Shown here piece by piece: positions 24,449-33,512 of a stretch of DNA of 64,000 bases. Position 1 is the stretch's first letter, and each line of letters starts with the position of its first letter. Source of the DNA: Chitinivorax sp. PXF-14 (lineage in GTDB: Bacteria; Pseudomonadota; Gammaproteobacteria; Burkholderiales; SCOH01). A program made the position numbers and the translations under genes. The DNA is taken from the NCBI RefSeq assembly GCF_040812015.1, contig NZ_JBFNXJ010000019.1, positions 1 to 64,000 of the forward strand, in the 5' to 3' direction. The notes below the pieces were generated by a model. It was not told the origin of the DNA, searched no databases, and saw nothing but the letters and a program-made list of their open reading frames with translations.

Positions 24449-27106
24449 CTACCCTGCCCGCTCGACACGCACCGCCGTCACCTTGTATTCGGGCGTGTTG
24501 ACGAGCCGGTCGCGCACGCTGGAGGTCAGCCGGTTGACGAACAGCTCGGGACGGTGGAAGGTGCAATACAGCTCGCCCGGCTTGACCTTGTCCGTCACGC
24601 ACAACGGCAGCTCGATGCTGCCGTGGCGGCTCGTCACGCGCACCGTCATGCCGTCGGCGAGATCGAGCTCGCCGGCATTCTGCGGCGACATGTCGAGCGT
24701 GTCGGATGGCCTGAGCTCGCGGTCCGCCGTGCGGTAGCTCATGGTACCGGCGTTGAAGTGGTAGAGCGTGCGGCCGGTGGTCAGCAGCAGGGGGTAGCCG
24801 GCATCGCAGCGCTCGCTGGTCGGCACGAAGGGGATGCTGGCCAGCACCGCCCGCTCGCCGCTGGCGAAGCGACCCTGGTGCAGCACCGGCGTGCCCGGAT
24901 GCGCCTCGTGCGGGCATGGCCAGTGCAGGCTTTCGTGCTCGATGCGCGCATAGCTCAGGCCGGCACCGGCCGGCCACACCGCACGCACCTCGTCCCAGAT
25001 CGCCTCGGGGCCGGCAAACGCGAAGCCCTGGGCGTGGCCCATGTGGCGTGCAAGCTGCTGGATGATCCACCAGTCCGGCCGTGCCAGACCAGGCGCCGGG
25101 ATGGCCTCGCGCACGCGCTGCACGCGCCGGTCGGAATTCATGAAGGTGCCGTCGCGTTCGAATACGCTGGCAGCGGGCAGGAACACCGTACCGAAAGCGC
25201 GCGCCGTCTCGTTCAGGAACAGGTCCTGCACGATCACCAGTTCGAGCGCCTGCATCGCCTGCGCGGTGCGCTTGGCATCGGCCAGCGTCAGGTAGACGTC
25301 GTAGCCGAAGGCCCACAGCGCCTTGAATCGCCCTGCCAGCGCCGCATCCATCATCGCCAGCAGGTCGAGCCCCTTGCCCTGCGGAATGGCCTCGCCCCAT
25401 GCCGCCTCGAAGCGGCCACGCGCCTCGGCGAGGCTCTGCGCGCCGGTCAGCGAGGCCGGCTCGCAGCCCATCTGCGCCGAGCCCTGCACATTGTTCTGCC
25501 CGCGCAAGGGGTTGATGCCGCAGCCGGGCTTGCCCAGGTTGCCGGTCAGCAGCGCCAGGTTGACCAGCGTCATCACGCCTTCGGTGCCTTGCAGGTGCTC
25601 GGTCATGCCGAGCCCGTGGAAGCACATGGCCGGGCCGTTGCCGGCATACAACCGCGCCGCGGCGCGGATGTCGCGTGCGGGCACGCCGCAGCTGTCGGCC
25701 ACGCGTTCGGGCGCATAGGCGCGCACAAAGACGGCATAGTCTTCGAAATCATCCACCCGTTCGGCGACGAATACGGCATCCTGCAGCCCGGCCTCGATGA
25801 TGGCCGCCGCCATGGCGTTGAACAGCTCGACATTGTGGCCGGGCCGCACCGCCAGGTGCAGGTCGGCATAGTCGGCAAGCTCGGTGCGGCGCGGATCGAC
25901 CACGATCAGCTGCGCGCCGCGCCGCACCGCCTGCTTGATGCGCGCACCGACCACCGGGTGATTCTCGGTCGGGTTGCAACCGCAGATCAGGAAGGTGCGG
26001 GCCTGCTCGATGTCGTCGAAGGCGTTGGTCGCCGCGCCGGTGCCGAGCATGGTCTTGAGCGCCTTGGCCGATGGCTGGTGGCAGACCCGTGCGCAGCAGT
26101 CGACATTGTTGGTGCCGAGCACAAGCCGCGCGAATTTCTGCGCGAGATAGTTCTCTTCGTTAGTTGCGCGTGCCGAGCCGAGCACGCCGATGGCGTCGGC
26201 GCCGTGCCGCTCGCGTATTGCCTTGAGCCGGCCGGCCGTGAAAGCCAGCGCCTCGTCCCAGCCCACCTCGCACCAGTGTTCGCCGTCGCGGATCATCGGT
26301 GTCGTCACGCGGTCAGTTGCGTGTGCAAACTCGAAGGCATAACGGCCCTTTACGCACAGGTGGCCCCGGTTGACCGGGCTCGCCGCCGGGCGCACCTGCA
26401 CCACGCGTCCCTGGTGGCTGCCGACCTCAATCTGGCAGCCGACGCCGCAATAGACACAGGTGCTGCGCGTCCAGGCAGTCGGCGTGACTGTCGTGCGCTT
26501 GTCGAACAGCGCGCCGGTCGGGCAGCTGTCGACACAGGCGCCGCACGCTACGCAGCCGCCTGCCGCCAGGCTCGTGCCGCGCGCCGGCGCAACATGGGTG
26601 TGTTCGCCGCGCTGCCAGGCAGCCCAGACGGACTGGCCCTGCACCTCCTCGCAGATGCGCACGCAACGGTCGCAATGGATGCAGCGGTCGAGCGCCACGC
26701 CGAGGTAGGGATGGCTGTCATCGCGAAAGAGCGGCTCCCTCGCCTCGCCTCCAGCGTCGATGCCATGCGCGGCCAGCAGGCGGTGAAAGGGATGATCCGG
26801 CTCGGTCTGCTGCGCCTCGCGCGGGTAGTGCGTGGCCAGCAGCGACAGCTGGGTGCGGCGCAGCGCCGCCAGCGCCGGTGTGTCGGTGCGCACCACCATG
26901 CCGTCCCTGACCGTCTCGCAGCAGCTCGCCACCGGCCGGGGCGCGCCATCGACCTCGACCAGGCACAGGCGGCATCCGCCGGATGGCTTCAGCCTGTCGT
27001 CGTGGCACAGGTGCGGCACCTCGCACCCCGCCGCCTGCATGGCGTGCAGCAGCAGTGTGCCTTGCGCGTAGTCCCCTGCTTCGCCGTCGATGACTACGCG
27101 AAGCAT
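24449..27106 (-). CDS. fdsA: NAD-linked formate dehydrogenase alpha subunit (FdsA-like)
   Basis: An 885-residue molybdenum- or tungsten-bis-MGD formate dehydrogenase. Order: N-terminal 2Fe-2S domain (CRLCLVEVDG), histidine-ligated 4Fe-4S region, two 4Fe-4S motifs (CIHCDRCVRIC; CVACGACVDSCPTGAL), the catalytic domain's own 4Fe-4S motif (CVYCGVGC), then the molybdopterin domains. The active-site residue is a cysteine in DCCARVCHQPS, not selenocysteine. It oxidises formate to CO2 and passes electrons to FdsB and NAD. The start at 27106 lies within the end of fdsB (13-base overlap). No fdsG, fdsC or fdsD is seen nearby. Confidence 0.88.
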   Translation of the reverse strand: MLRVVIDGEAGDYAQGTLLLHAMQAAGCEVPHLCHDDRLKPSGGCRLCLVEVDGAPRPVASCCETVRDGMVVRTDTPALAALRRTQLSLLATHYPREAQQTEPDHPFHRLLAAHGIDAGGEAREPLFRDDSHPYLGVALDRCIHCDRCVRICEEVQGQSVWAAWQRGEHTHVAPARGTSLAAGGCVACGACVDSCPTGALFDKRTTVTPTAWTRSTCVYCGVGCQIEVGSHQGRVVQVRPAASPVNRGHLCVKGRYAFEFAHATDRVTTPMIRDGEHWCEVGWDEALAFTAGRLKAIRERHGADAIGVLGSARATNEENYLAQKFARLVLGTNNVDCCARVCHQPSAKALKTMLGTGAATNAFDDIEQARTFLICGCNPTENHPVVGARIKQAVRRGAQLIVVDPRRTELADYADLHLAVRPGHNVELFNAMAAAIIEAGLQDAVFVAERVDDFEDYAVFVRAYAPERVADSCGVPARDIRAAARLYAGNGPAMCFHGLGMTEHLQGTEGVMTLVNLALLTGNLGKPGCGINPLRGQNNVQGSAQMGCEPASLTGAQSLAEARGRFEAAWGEAIPQGKGLDLLAMMDAALAGRFKALWAFGYDVYLTLADAKRTAQAMQALELVIVQDLFLNETARAFGTVFLPAASVFERDGTFMNSDRRVQRVREAIPAPGLARPDWWIIQQLARHMGHAQGFAFAGPEAIWDEVRAVWPAGAGLSYARIEHESLHWPCPHEAHPGTPVLHQGRFASGERAVLASIPFVPTSERCDAGYPLLLTTGRTLYHFNAGTMSYRTADRELRPSDTLDMSPQNAGELDLADGMTVRVTSRHGSIELPLCVTDKVKPGELYCTFHRPELFVNRLTSSVRDRLVNTPEYKVTAVRVERAG

Positions 27107-28554
27107 GATGCGAGTTCCTCGCCGTAGTGGCGCTCGATGGCGCGGGCAAACTCGGCCAACCCGCGGCCGTGCCCGCACAGGCTGGCCGACTCGAGTGCGG
27201 CAATCAGCGCCTGCCAGCGCGGCTCGGGGATGCGCTCGCCCTGCAGCAGCGCTTCCAAGCGGCGCGCGAGCTCGGGCGCGCCCAGATGGCAGGGCGTGCA
27301 CTTGCCGCAGGATTCGCGCGCGCCGAAGCGGAACACCTCGGCCAGCAGTTCGGCAATACTGGTGTCCTCGGCAAACGCGATCACCCCGCCGTGCCCGACC
27401 GCGCAGCCGATCGCGTGCAGCGCCTCGTAATCGAGCGGCGTATCGAGCAAGGCTGGCGGCACCAGCCCGGCCAGCGGCCCGCCCACCATCACGCCCTTCA
27501 GCACACCGCGGCGCAGGCCACCGCCGAGCCCGTCGACGACCTCGCGCAGGCTGATGCCGAACTCCACCTCGTACAGCCCCGGCCGGTGGAACAGCGAATT
27601 GAGCGACAGCAGTTTGGTGCCGCGGCTCTTGCCGACGCCCATCTCACGATAGGCCTCGGCGCCATGGCTGACGATCCACGGCACGGCGCACAGCGTCTCG
27701 ACGTTGTTGACCAGCGTGGGCCGGTCGAACAGGCCGCGCTCCGTGATCTGCGGCGGTCGCGGCCGCACCTCGGGGCGCCGCCCCTCGATGGCGTTGAGCA
27801 TCGAGGTCTCCTCGCCGCACACATAACTGCCCTGGCCGACCACCAGCTCGATGTCGAAGCCACGGCCGCAGCCGAGCACGCTGGCGCCGAGCCAGCCTGC
27901 CTCGTGCGCCTGCGCCAGGGCGGCGTGCAGGATGCCCTGGGCGTCGAGGTATTCCTTGCGCAGGTAGATGTAGCCCAGCTGCGCGCCGACCGCGAGGCCG
28001 GCGATGATCATCGCCTCGATCAGGCGGAAAGGGTCGTCCTCGATCAGCAGTCGGTCGCTGAAGCTGCCCGGGTCGCCCTCGTCGGCATTGGCGACGACAT
28101 ATTTGCGCCCGGCGGGCTCACGCGCCACCGCCAGCCATTTCTTCGCCGTCGGGTAGCCCGCCCCGCCCCGCCCGCGCAGGCCCGAGGCCGCGATCAGGTC
28201 GAGCAGCACGGCGGGCGGCGTCACCACGGCCTGCTGCAGCGCGTGGCCGCCGCCGGCCTGCTGGTAGGCGGCGACATCGCGCAGCGGGCCGCTGATGACG
28301 TTGCCGAGCAGCACCGCATGCCGCGCGCGGGCCTCGATGTGCACCGGTGCGTCGTCGCCCTGCGCGGCCGGGCCGCGGTAGCACTGCCCGAGGCAATACA
28401 GCGGCGGCGTCATGCCGTGCGCGTGCTGCCAGCGCTGGGGCGCGTCATGCCGCGCGGCGAAGCAGGCCAGCCCGCAACAGGCGCGGCCGCTCAGCGACAC
28501 ATGCGAGAGATGATAGAAACTGCCGTGTGGCGATTGCACAGTATGAGCATCCAC
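27094..28554 (-). CDS. fdsB: Formate dehydrogenase beta subunit (FdsB / NuoF-like diaphorase)
   Basis: A 486-residue NAD-reducing subunit. The first 100 residues resemble the thioredoxin-like 2Fe-2S domain of NuoE (CCGLAC and YCLGQCYRG), followed by a NuoF domain with the FMN/NADH region (GLRGRGGAGYPTAKKW, GQGSYVCGEETSMLNAIEG) and the 4Fe-4S motif ESCGKCTPC near the C-terminus. The GTG start at 28554 has a GGAGG site six bases upstream. It is co-transcribed with fdsA (overlap) and a small unknown gene in front. It makes the complex NAD-dependent. Confidence 0.87.
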   Translation of the reverse strand: MDAHTVQSPHGSFYHLSHVSLSGRACCGLACFAARHDAPQRWQHAHGMTPPLYCLGQCYRGPAAQGDDAPVHIEARARHAVLLGNVISGPLRDVAAYQQAGGGHALQQAVVTPPAVLLDLIAASGLRGRGGAGYPTAKKWLAVAREPAGRKYVVANADEGDPGSFSDRLLIEDDPFRLIEAMIIAGLAVGAQLGYIYLRKEYLDAQGILHAALAQAHEAGWLGASVLGCGRGFDIELVVGQGSYVCGEETSMLNAIEGRRPEVRPRPPQITERGLFDRPTLVNNVETLCAVPWIVSHGAEAYREMGVGKSRGTKLLSLNSLFHRPGLYEVEFGISLREVVDGLGGGLRRGVLKGVMVGGPLAGLVPPALLDTPLDYEALHAIGCAVGHGGVIAFAEDTSIAELLAEVFRFGARESCGKCTPCHLGAPELARRLEALLQGERIPEPRWQALIAALESASLCGHGRGLAEFARAIERHYGEELASCFA

Positions 28555-28629
28555 GTTGGCCTCCGTAACCGGAACTGGATGGTGCTTGCCTGGCCCGGCG
28601 TCCGGCGCGTGGCCAGCCGCCGGCACGCG

Positions 28630-28869
28630 TCAGGGCGCGGTGCCTTCGACCGCCGCGTCGCGGCAGGCCTCGTCGGTACGGAACCACGCCTCGCCCAGCT
28701 CGGCGTCACCGGCACGGCGATACAGCACGCCGCCGATACAGGCCTGGGTGCCGATCTCGGCTTGCGCGGACAGCCCCAGGTGGCCGGCATCGTCCCGGCT
28801 CAGGCGCACGGCCGTGTAGACGTCGTCACGCCGGGTGTAGGTGAAATTGACCAGCTTGATCTTGCTCAT
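28630..28869 (-). CDS. Small protein of unknown function at the head of the formate operon
   Basis: A 79-residue protein with an AAGGAG ribosome site before the ATG at 28869. The sequence starts MSKIKLVNFTYTRRDDVYTAV and has two cysteines (TQACIGG, DEACRDA). The family is not recognised. It is the first gene after an FNR/Dnr box and a -10-like element, and lies 75 bases upstream of fdsB on the same strand, so it is very probably part of the formate operon. Possible roles are assembly factor or regulator, without direct support. Confidence 0.65.
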   Translation of the reverse strand: MSKIKLVNFTYTRRDDVYTAVRLSRDDAGHLGLSAQAEIGTQACIGGVLYRRAGDAELGEAWFRTDEACRDAAVEGTAP

Positions 28870-28921
28870 CGCATACTCCTTGTCTTGTTCTTGTCGATGA
28901 GCCACCTGCGGCGCGGCTCAC

Positions 28922-28947
28922 CGGTCTGCTATCACCATAGCAGGCCG
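28922..28947. repeat. Inverted repeat at the formate operon promoter
   Basis: CCGG, one unpaired base and CTGCTAT are mirrored across a CACC loop by ATAGCAG, one base and CCGG (28922-28947 approximately). It overlaps the predicted -10/start region of the formate operon, so it may be an operator, or mark the end of the upstream remnant gene. No T tract is present. Confidence 0.5.
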
Positions 28948-28960
28948 GTGGCGCAAGGTG

Positions 28961-28974
28961 ATGATCTGGATCAA
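28961..28974 (-). promoter_or_regulatory. FNR/Dnr-type box for the formate operon
   Basis: Read on the minus strand it is TTGATCCAGATCAT, nine of ten matches to TTGAT-N4-ATCAA. A -10-like TATGGT lies at 28934-28939, which puts the transcription start near 28928 and the box at about -40, the standard class II activator position. The box overlaps the last bases of the alcohol dehydrogenase remnant. Confidence 0.75.
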
Positions 28975-29276
28975 GCCCGGCGATCCGCGTGAACATCGAG
29001 CACCGCGGCGCCGGTGATGTGGCCGACGCGCAGGCGGTCAAGCACATCGTTGACCTGCGCCAGCGGCAGGCCGACGCGCCGCCCCACCCGAAAACCGGCC
29101 GCGCCGGCACCGACAGCGGCCACCGTGCCGACGACCTTGTGCTCCGGCACGATACCGGGCCTGACATCCGGCAGCTCGCGGCCCACCATGAACAGATCGG
29201 TGCGGCATGCCCCGCAGGCATGCACGCGGATCAGCAACGGCCCGGGGCCGGCGTCAGACAGACGCAAGGCTCGCAT
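28971..29276 (-). pseudogene. Alcohol dehydrogenase remnant lacking the NAD-binding domain
   Basis: An open 101-codon frame with a GAGGG ribosome site. Residues about 12-66 match the N-terminal GroES-like domain of zinc alcohol dehydrogenases (IRVHACGACRTDLF, then PEHKVVGTVAAVGAG). It then jumps directly to the far C-terminal strand-helix of the same family (QVNDVLDRLRVGHITGAAVL). The whole Rossmann fold and the structural zinc region, roughly 220 residues, are missing, and about 15 residues appear lost near the N-terminus. Both deletions kept the frame. It cannot bind NAD or act as a dehydrogenase; it is either a decaying gene or a retained mini-protein. Confidence 0.75.
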
Positions 29277-29330
29277 GGCGTTTCCCTCATGACGGTGTTT
29301 CGACCATGGCGCGGCTGCGAGGCTGGGTGC

Positions 29331-29966
29331 TCAACGCCTGGCCGACAGCCCCACCCAGGCCTGCACCGAGGGCCGCCCCCACTGGCGCTCGACATAGCGG
29401 CGCAGCTTGGCCGGCACCTCGTCGCCGTTGGCCACCAGCCGGTTCAGCATCAGGCCGAGGTCGGTATCGGCGATGCACCAGTCGCCGAACAGGTGGTTGC
29501 CGTCGGTATCGATCAGGCCGTCGGCGACAGCGAACAGCTTGGCCGCCGCCGCTTGGGCATCCGCCGACAGCAGCATGTCGCTGCGCTGCTGGAAGATCAC
29601 CGTCGTCGGCCGCTCGACGCGGATGGCCATCAGGTCGCTGCGCAGCCAGGCCTGGATCTGCCGTGCGCGCGCCCGCTCATTGATGTCCGCAGGATAGACC
29701 GCCGGATATTGCGGCGACGGGTAGGCCTCTTCGAGGTATTCGCTGATCGCCGACGACTCGGACAGCGCAAAGCCGCCCACTTCGAGCATCGGCACGCGCG
29801 CCGTCAGCGAGCGGCCGCGGAACGCGTCGCCGCGCTGCTCGCCGGCATCGAGATCGACGGTGCGCAGGTCGAAGGCGATACCCTTCTCCTGCAAGGTCAC
29901 GAACACCGACATCGCGTAGGGGCTGGTGAACTGCGAATCAACATACAGCACGGGCTTGTGGCTCAT
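29331..29966 (-). CDS. yfcF: Glutathione S-transferase, YfcF type
   Basis: A 211-residue glutathione transferase closely matching E. coli YfcF in layout: SPYAMSVFVTLQEKG, then the SNAIL-like SESSAISEYLEE turn, RARARQIQAWLRSDLM, and LFGDWCIADTDLGLMLNRLV. The N-terminal thioredoxin-like domain binds glutathione and the C-terminal helical domain the substrate. YfcF has glutathione-dependent peroxidase activity and helps against oxidative stress. Its ATG overlaps the exporter gene stop by four bases, suggesting co-transcription with the two exporter genes upstream. Confidence 0.88.
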   Translation of the reverse strand: MSHKPVLYVDSQFTSPYAMSVFVTLQEKGIAFDLRTVDLDAGEQRGDAFRGRSLTARVPMLEVGGFALSESSAISEYLEEAYPSPQYPAVYPADINERARARQIQAWLRSDLMAIRVERPTTVIFQQRSDMLLSADAQAAAAKLFAVADGLIDTDGNHLFGDWCIADTDLGLMLNRLVANGDEVPAKLRRYVERQWGRPSVQAWVGLSARR

Positions 29967-31780
29967 TTCACACTCTCCTGGTCATTTTCGTTAGTGGATT
30001 CGGTCGTTTCCTCGAGCTGCTGCAGCAGGTACAGCCGCCGGTAGATGCCCTGCTCGATCGCCATCAACGCCTCGTGGCGGCCCTGCTCGGCGATATTGCC
30101 GTGGCTCAGCACCACGATGCGGTCGGCGTCGCGGATGGTCGACAGCCGGTGCGCAATGGCGATCAGCGTGACGCGGCCGCGCAGGGCATCGAGCGCGCGC
30201 TGCACGATCTGCTCGGTCTCGCTGTCGATGTGCGCGGTCGCCTCGTCGAGCAGCAGGATGCGGGGATTCCCGGCCAGCGCGCGGGCAATGGCCAGCAGCT
30301 GCTTCTGCCCGGTCGAGAGCCGCGTGCCGCCCTCGCCGAGGAAGGTGTCGTAACCGTTTTCGAGCGACACGATCAGCTCGTGCACATGCGCGGCCTGCGC
30401 CGCCGCCTCGATCTGCGCCTGGCTCAGCCCGCGCCCCATGTCGATGTTCTCGCGCGCGCTCGCCGCGAGCAGGAACGGCTCCTGCGGCACGAGGCCGACG
30501 CCGGCGCGGAACGCCGCGTCACCGATGCGGCCCAGGGCGATGCCGTCGATGTCGATCTCGCCGGCCTGCGGCACGTAGAAGCGCAGCAATAGGGCCAGCA
30601 GCGTCGACTTGCCGCTGCCGGTATGGCCGACAATGCCGAAGAAGCTGCCGGCGGGGATCGCCAGATCGAGGCCGTGCAGCACCGGCCGCGCCGGGTCGTA
30701 ACCGAAACAGAGGCCGCGCATGTGCACCGCGCCGTGCGTGATGGTGGCGCTGCCGCTCGCCGGCTCCGCCTCGCCCTCGCTCAGCAGCGTGTTGACGCGG
30801 GCCGCCGCCACCACCGACTGCTGCAGCTGGCTGAACTGCATGGTGATCTGGATCAGCGGCTCGACCACGCGCGCGATATAGCCGACGAAGGCATACAGCA
30901 CGCCGATCTCCAGCCCGCTGAACTGGCGCAGCCCGAAGCTGTAGATCACCACCGCGAGCAGGATGATGTTGAGCAGGTCGAGCGCCGGACGCAGCAGCCA
31001 GGCATTGGCGCGCAGCTCGGACATGCGGGCGTGGTAGTGGCCCTCGTTGATGGTCGCGAAGCGACCGGCGAAACGGCGTTCGGCATTGGCCGCCTGCAGC
31101 ACGCTCATGCCGGCGATCGACTCCGACATCTGCGCGTTGATGTCCGAGCGCAACTGCCGCGCGCGCGTCACGGCCGGCGCGCTGAGGCGCTGGTAGCCCC
31201 ACACGATGAGCAGCACCGCCGGCACCAGCAGCGACACGATCAGCATCAGCCGCCAGTCGAGCCAGGCCATCGCCAGCAGAGCGCCGGCCAGCACGATGCA
31301 GCTGTCGAGCATGACGAACAGCACCTGCACGTAAAGCGTCTTCACCGCCTCGGTGTCGTTGGTGACGCGGCTCACCAGCTGGCCGGTGATGGCCTTGTCG
31401 AAGAAGGCCATGGGCAGCCGCAGCACATGCTCGAACACCGTCTCGCGCAGCCGCCGCACCGAGCGCATCGCCACGCCGGCCAGGCGGATCAGCTGCAGGT
31501 AGCGCATGCCGGTCGCCACGAGCCCGGCCAGCAGGCTGCCGGCCAGCAGCAGCGCGATCCATGGCAGGTCGAGATGGCGTGGAATCAGGTAATCGTCGAT
31601 GAACTGCTTGCCCAGGATGGGCGCCAGCGCCTCGAGCCCCGCGGCCAGCACGAGCCAGCCGAGGCCAGCCCACAGGTGGCGCTGCTCCGGGCTGGCGGCA
31701 CGGCGCAACAGGGCCACGGCGCGCGCGCGCTCGGACGGCTGCCGCTGGCCGGCCGGGCGAATGTCAGCATTAGCTTGCAT
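29963..31780 (-). CDS. mdlB: ABC exporter half-transporter, MdlB type
   Basis: A 605-residue exporter subunit: six-helix membrane domain (residues about 35-320) fused to an ATPase domain with Walker A GHTGSGKSTL, signature LSTGQKQ, Walker B ILLLDEATAHID and switch AHRLST. The consensus catalytic glutamate is present. The start at 31780 lies inside the end of the mdlA-like gene (11-base overlap), typical of heterodimeric exporters. The pair probably moves a hydrophobic or peptide-like substrate out of the cytoplasm; substrate unknown. Confidence 0.85.
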   Translation of the reverse strand: MQANADIRPAGQRQPSERARAVALLRRAASPEQRHLWAGLGWLVLAAGLEALAPILGKQFIDDYLIPRHLDLPWIALLLAGSLLAGLVATGMRYLQLIRLAGVAMRSVRRLRETVFEHVLRLPMAFFDKAITGQLVSRVTNDTEAVKTLYVQVLFVMLDSCIVLAGALLAMAWLDWRLMLIVSLLVPAVLLIVWGYQRLSAPAVTRARQLRSDINAQMSESIAGMSVLQAANAERRFAGRFATINEGHYHARMSELRANAWLLRPALDLLNIILLAVVIYSFGLRQFSGLEIGVLYAFVGYIARVVEPLIQITMQFSQLQQSVVAAARVNTLLSEGEAEPASGSATITHGAVHMRGLCFGYDPARPVLHGLDLAIPAGSFFGIVGHTGSGKSTLLALLLRFYVPQAGEIDIDGIALGRIGDAAFRAGVGLVPQEPFLLAASARENIDMGRGLSQAQIEAAAQAAHVHELIVSLENGYDTFLGEGGTRLSTGQKQLLAIARALAGNPRILLLDEATAHIDSETEQIVQRALDALRGRVTLIAIAHRLSTIRDADRIVVLSHGNIAEQGRHEALMAIEQGIYRRLYLLQQLEETTESTNENDQESVK

Positions 31781-33512
31781 CGAGGCTCGCCTCCAGTTGT
31801 TGATAGCGCCATTGGCTCGCATACCAGCCGTCGCGCGCCAGCAGCGCATCGTGGTCGCCAGCCTCGGCGATATGGCCGCGCTTGAGCACGACGATATGGT
31901 CGGCATCGGCGACCGCGCTCAGGCGGTGGCTGACGATGATCACCGTGCGATTGCGGCGTGTCTCGCGCAGATGGCTCAGGATGCGCGTCTCGGTTTCGGT
32001 GTCGACCGCCGACAGCGCGTCGTCGAGCAGCAGCAAGGGGCTGTCAGACAGCAAGGCGCGTGCGATCGCCACGCGCTGGCGCTGGCCGCCCGACAGCGTC
32101 ACGCCGCGCTCGCCTACCGGCGTGTCGTAGCCGCCAGGGAACCGCAGGATGTCGTCGTGGATCGCCGCCAGCCGGGCCACCCGCTCGATCTCGGCACGGC
32201 TCGCCTCGGGTTTGCCGAGCGCGATGTTGTCGGCGATCGAGGCCGAGAACAGGAAAGGTTCCTGCGGCACCCAGCCGATCGCGCGGCGCAGTGTTTCAAG
32301 GCGATACGCATCGAGCAGCTGGCCGCCCCAGCTCAGGCTGCCCGCGCTTGGCTCATGCTGGCGCAAGAGCAGCCGGATCAATGTCGACTTGCCGGCCCCG
32401 GTCGGCCCGACCAGCCCCAGCGTGCGCCCCGGTGCGAGCGACAGCGACACATTGTCGAGCGCGGCCTGCGGTTGGCCCTCGTAATGAAAGCACAGCCGCT
32501 CGGCGGCCAGCACACCGGCAGCGAGGCTCGCCTGCTGACCATGGTCGACGATGCTGAGCGGCGCATCGAGCACTGGCGCCAGGCGCGCCCAGGCGGCCCG
32601 GCCGCGCTCGATCAGCGACAGCACCCAGCCGGCGGCGAACATCGGCCAGATCAGCTGGCCCAAGTACATGCTGAAGCTGGTCATGGCGCCGAGGGTGAGC
32701 TCCCGCTGCCACACCAGATAGCCGCCCAGCGCCAGCGTGAGCACGGCGGCCACGCCCAGCGCGATGCCCACGGCCGGCTCGTAGGCGGCCTCCCAGCGCT
32801 GTGCGCTGAGGCTCGCCCCGGCGGCCTGTTCGGCCAGCTCGGCAAATTGCTGCGCGCTGCGCCGTTCGAGCCCGAGTGCGCGCACCGTGCGCACGCCCGA
32901 GAGCGTCTCGTGCACGAAGTCGTTGAGGTCGCCGAAGCGGTCCAGCGCGTCGCGCGAAGCGTGGTGCACATGCGTCGAGATACGCCAGAAGGCGAGCGCC
33001 ATGAACGGGAACGGCAGCAAGGCCACCAGCGTCAGACGCCAATCGACGCCGAGCGTCATGGTGGCAATCACCAGCAGGAAGGTCGAGGTGCCGTCGAAAC
33101 CGGCCAGGAATGCCTCCCCCGCGGCCATCTCGACCGCGTCGATGTCATTGGTGGCACCGGCCATCAGGTCGCCCGTGCGCTGCCGGTAGAAGAAGCTCGG
33201 CCCCTGCAGCGTCAACCGCTCGTAGAGCCGCTCGCGCAGCTGCACGCCGAGCCGGTAGGAGGCGGCGAACAGCGTCTGCCGCCAGCCCACGCGCAGGCCG
33301 TAGATCGCCAGCCCCATCAGCACCAGCCAGCCGAGCTCGGGCAGCAGCGCCGCGCCCTTGAGCTGGCCCGCGATCATGCCGTCGACGATCGAGCCGACAC
33401 GGCGCGGGATCAGCACGGTCAGCACCGCGATGCCGAGCAGCATCAGCGCGGAGAAGAAATAGGCGCGCCAGTGCTGGCGCACGAAGCTGAAGATCAGCCT
33501 GGAGAAAGTCAT
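31770..33512 (-). CDS. mdlA: ABC exporter half-transporter, MdlA type
   Basis: A 580-residue exporter subunit with a six-helix membrane domain and an ATPase domain. Walker A is GPTGAGKSTL and the signature is LSGGQRQR. The Walker B ends LLLDDALSAVD, with Asp in place of the catalytic Glu, so this subunit contributes the degenerate ATP site, as in E. coli MdlA. The start at 33512 (MTFSRLIFSFV) is preferred over longer frames because GGAA lies upstream and the membrane domain begins at once. It is followed by mdlB and the yfcF-like gene. Substrate unknown. Confidence 0.85.
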   Translation of the reverse strand: MTFSRLIFSFVRQHWRAYFFSALMLLGIAVLTVLIPRRVGSIVDGMIAGQLKGAALLPELGWLVLMGLAIYGLRVGWRQTLFAASYRLGVQLRERLYERLTLQGPSFFYRQRTGDLMAGATNDIDAVEMAAGEAFLAGFDGTSTFLLVIATMTLGVDWRLTLVALLPFPFMALAFWRISTHVHHASRDALDRFGDLNDFVHETLSGVRTVRALGLERRSAQQFAELAEQAAGASLSAQRWEAAYEPAVGIALGVAAVLTLALGGYLVWQRELTLGAMTSFSMYLGQLIWPMFAAGWVLSLIERGRAAWARLAPVLDAPLSIVDHGQQASLAAGVLAAERLCFHYEGQPQAALDNVSLSLAPGRTLGLVGPTGAGKSTLIRLLLRQHEPSAGSLSWGGQLLDAYRLETLRRAIGWVPQEPFLFSASIADNIALGKPEASRAEIERVARLAAIHDDILRFPGGYDTPVGERGVTLSGGQRQRVAIARALLSDSPLLLLDDALSAVDTETETRILSHLRETRRNRTVIIVSHRLSAVADADHIVVLKRGHIAEAGDHDALLARDGWYASQWRYQQLEASLDAS

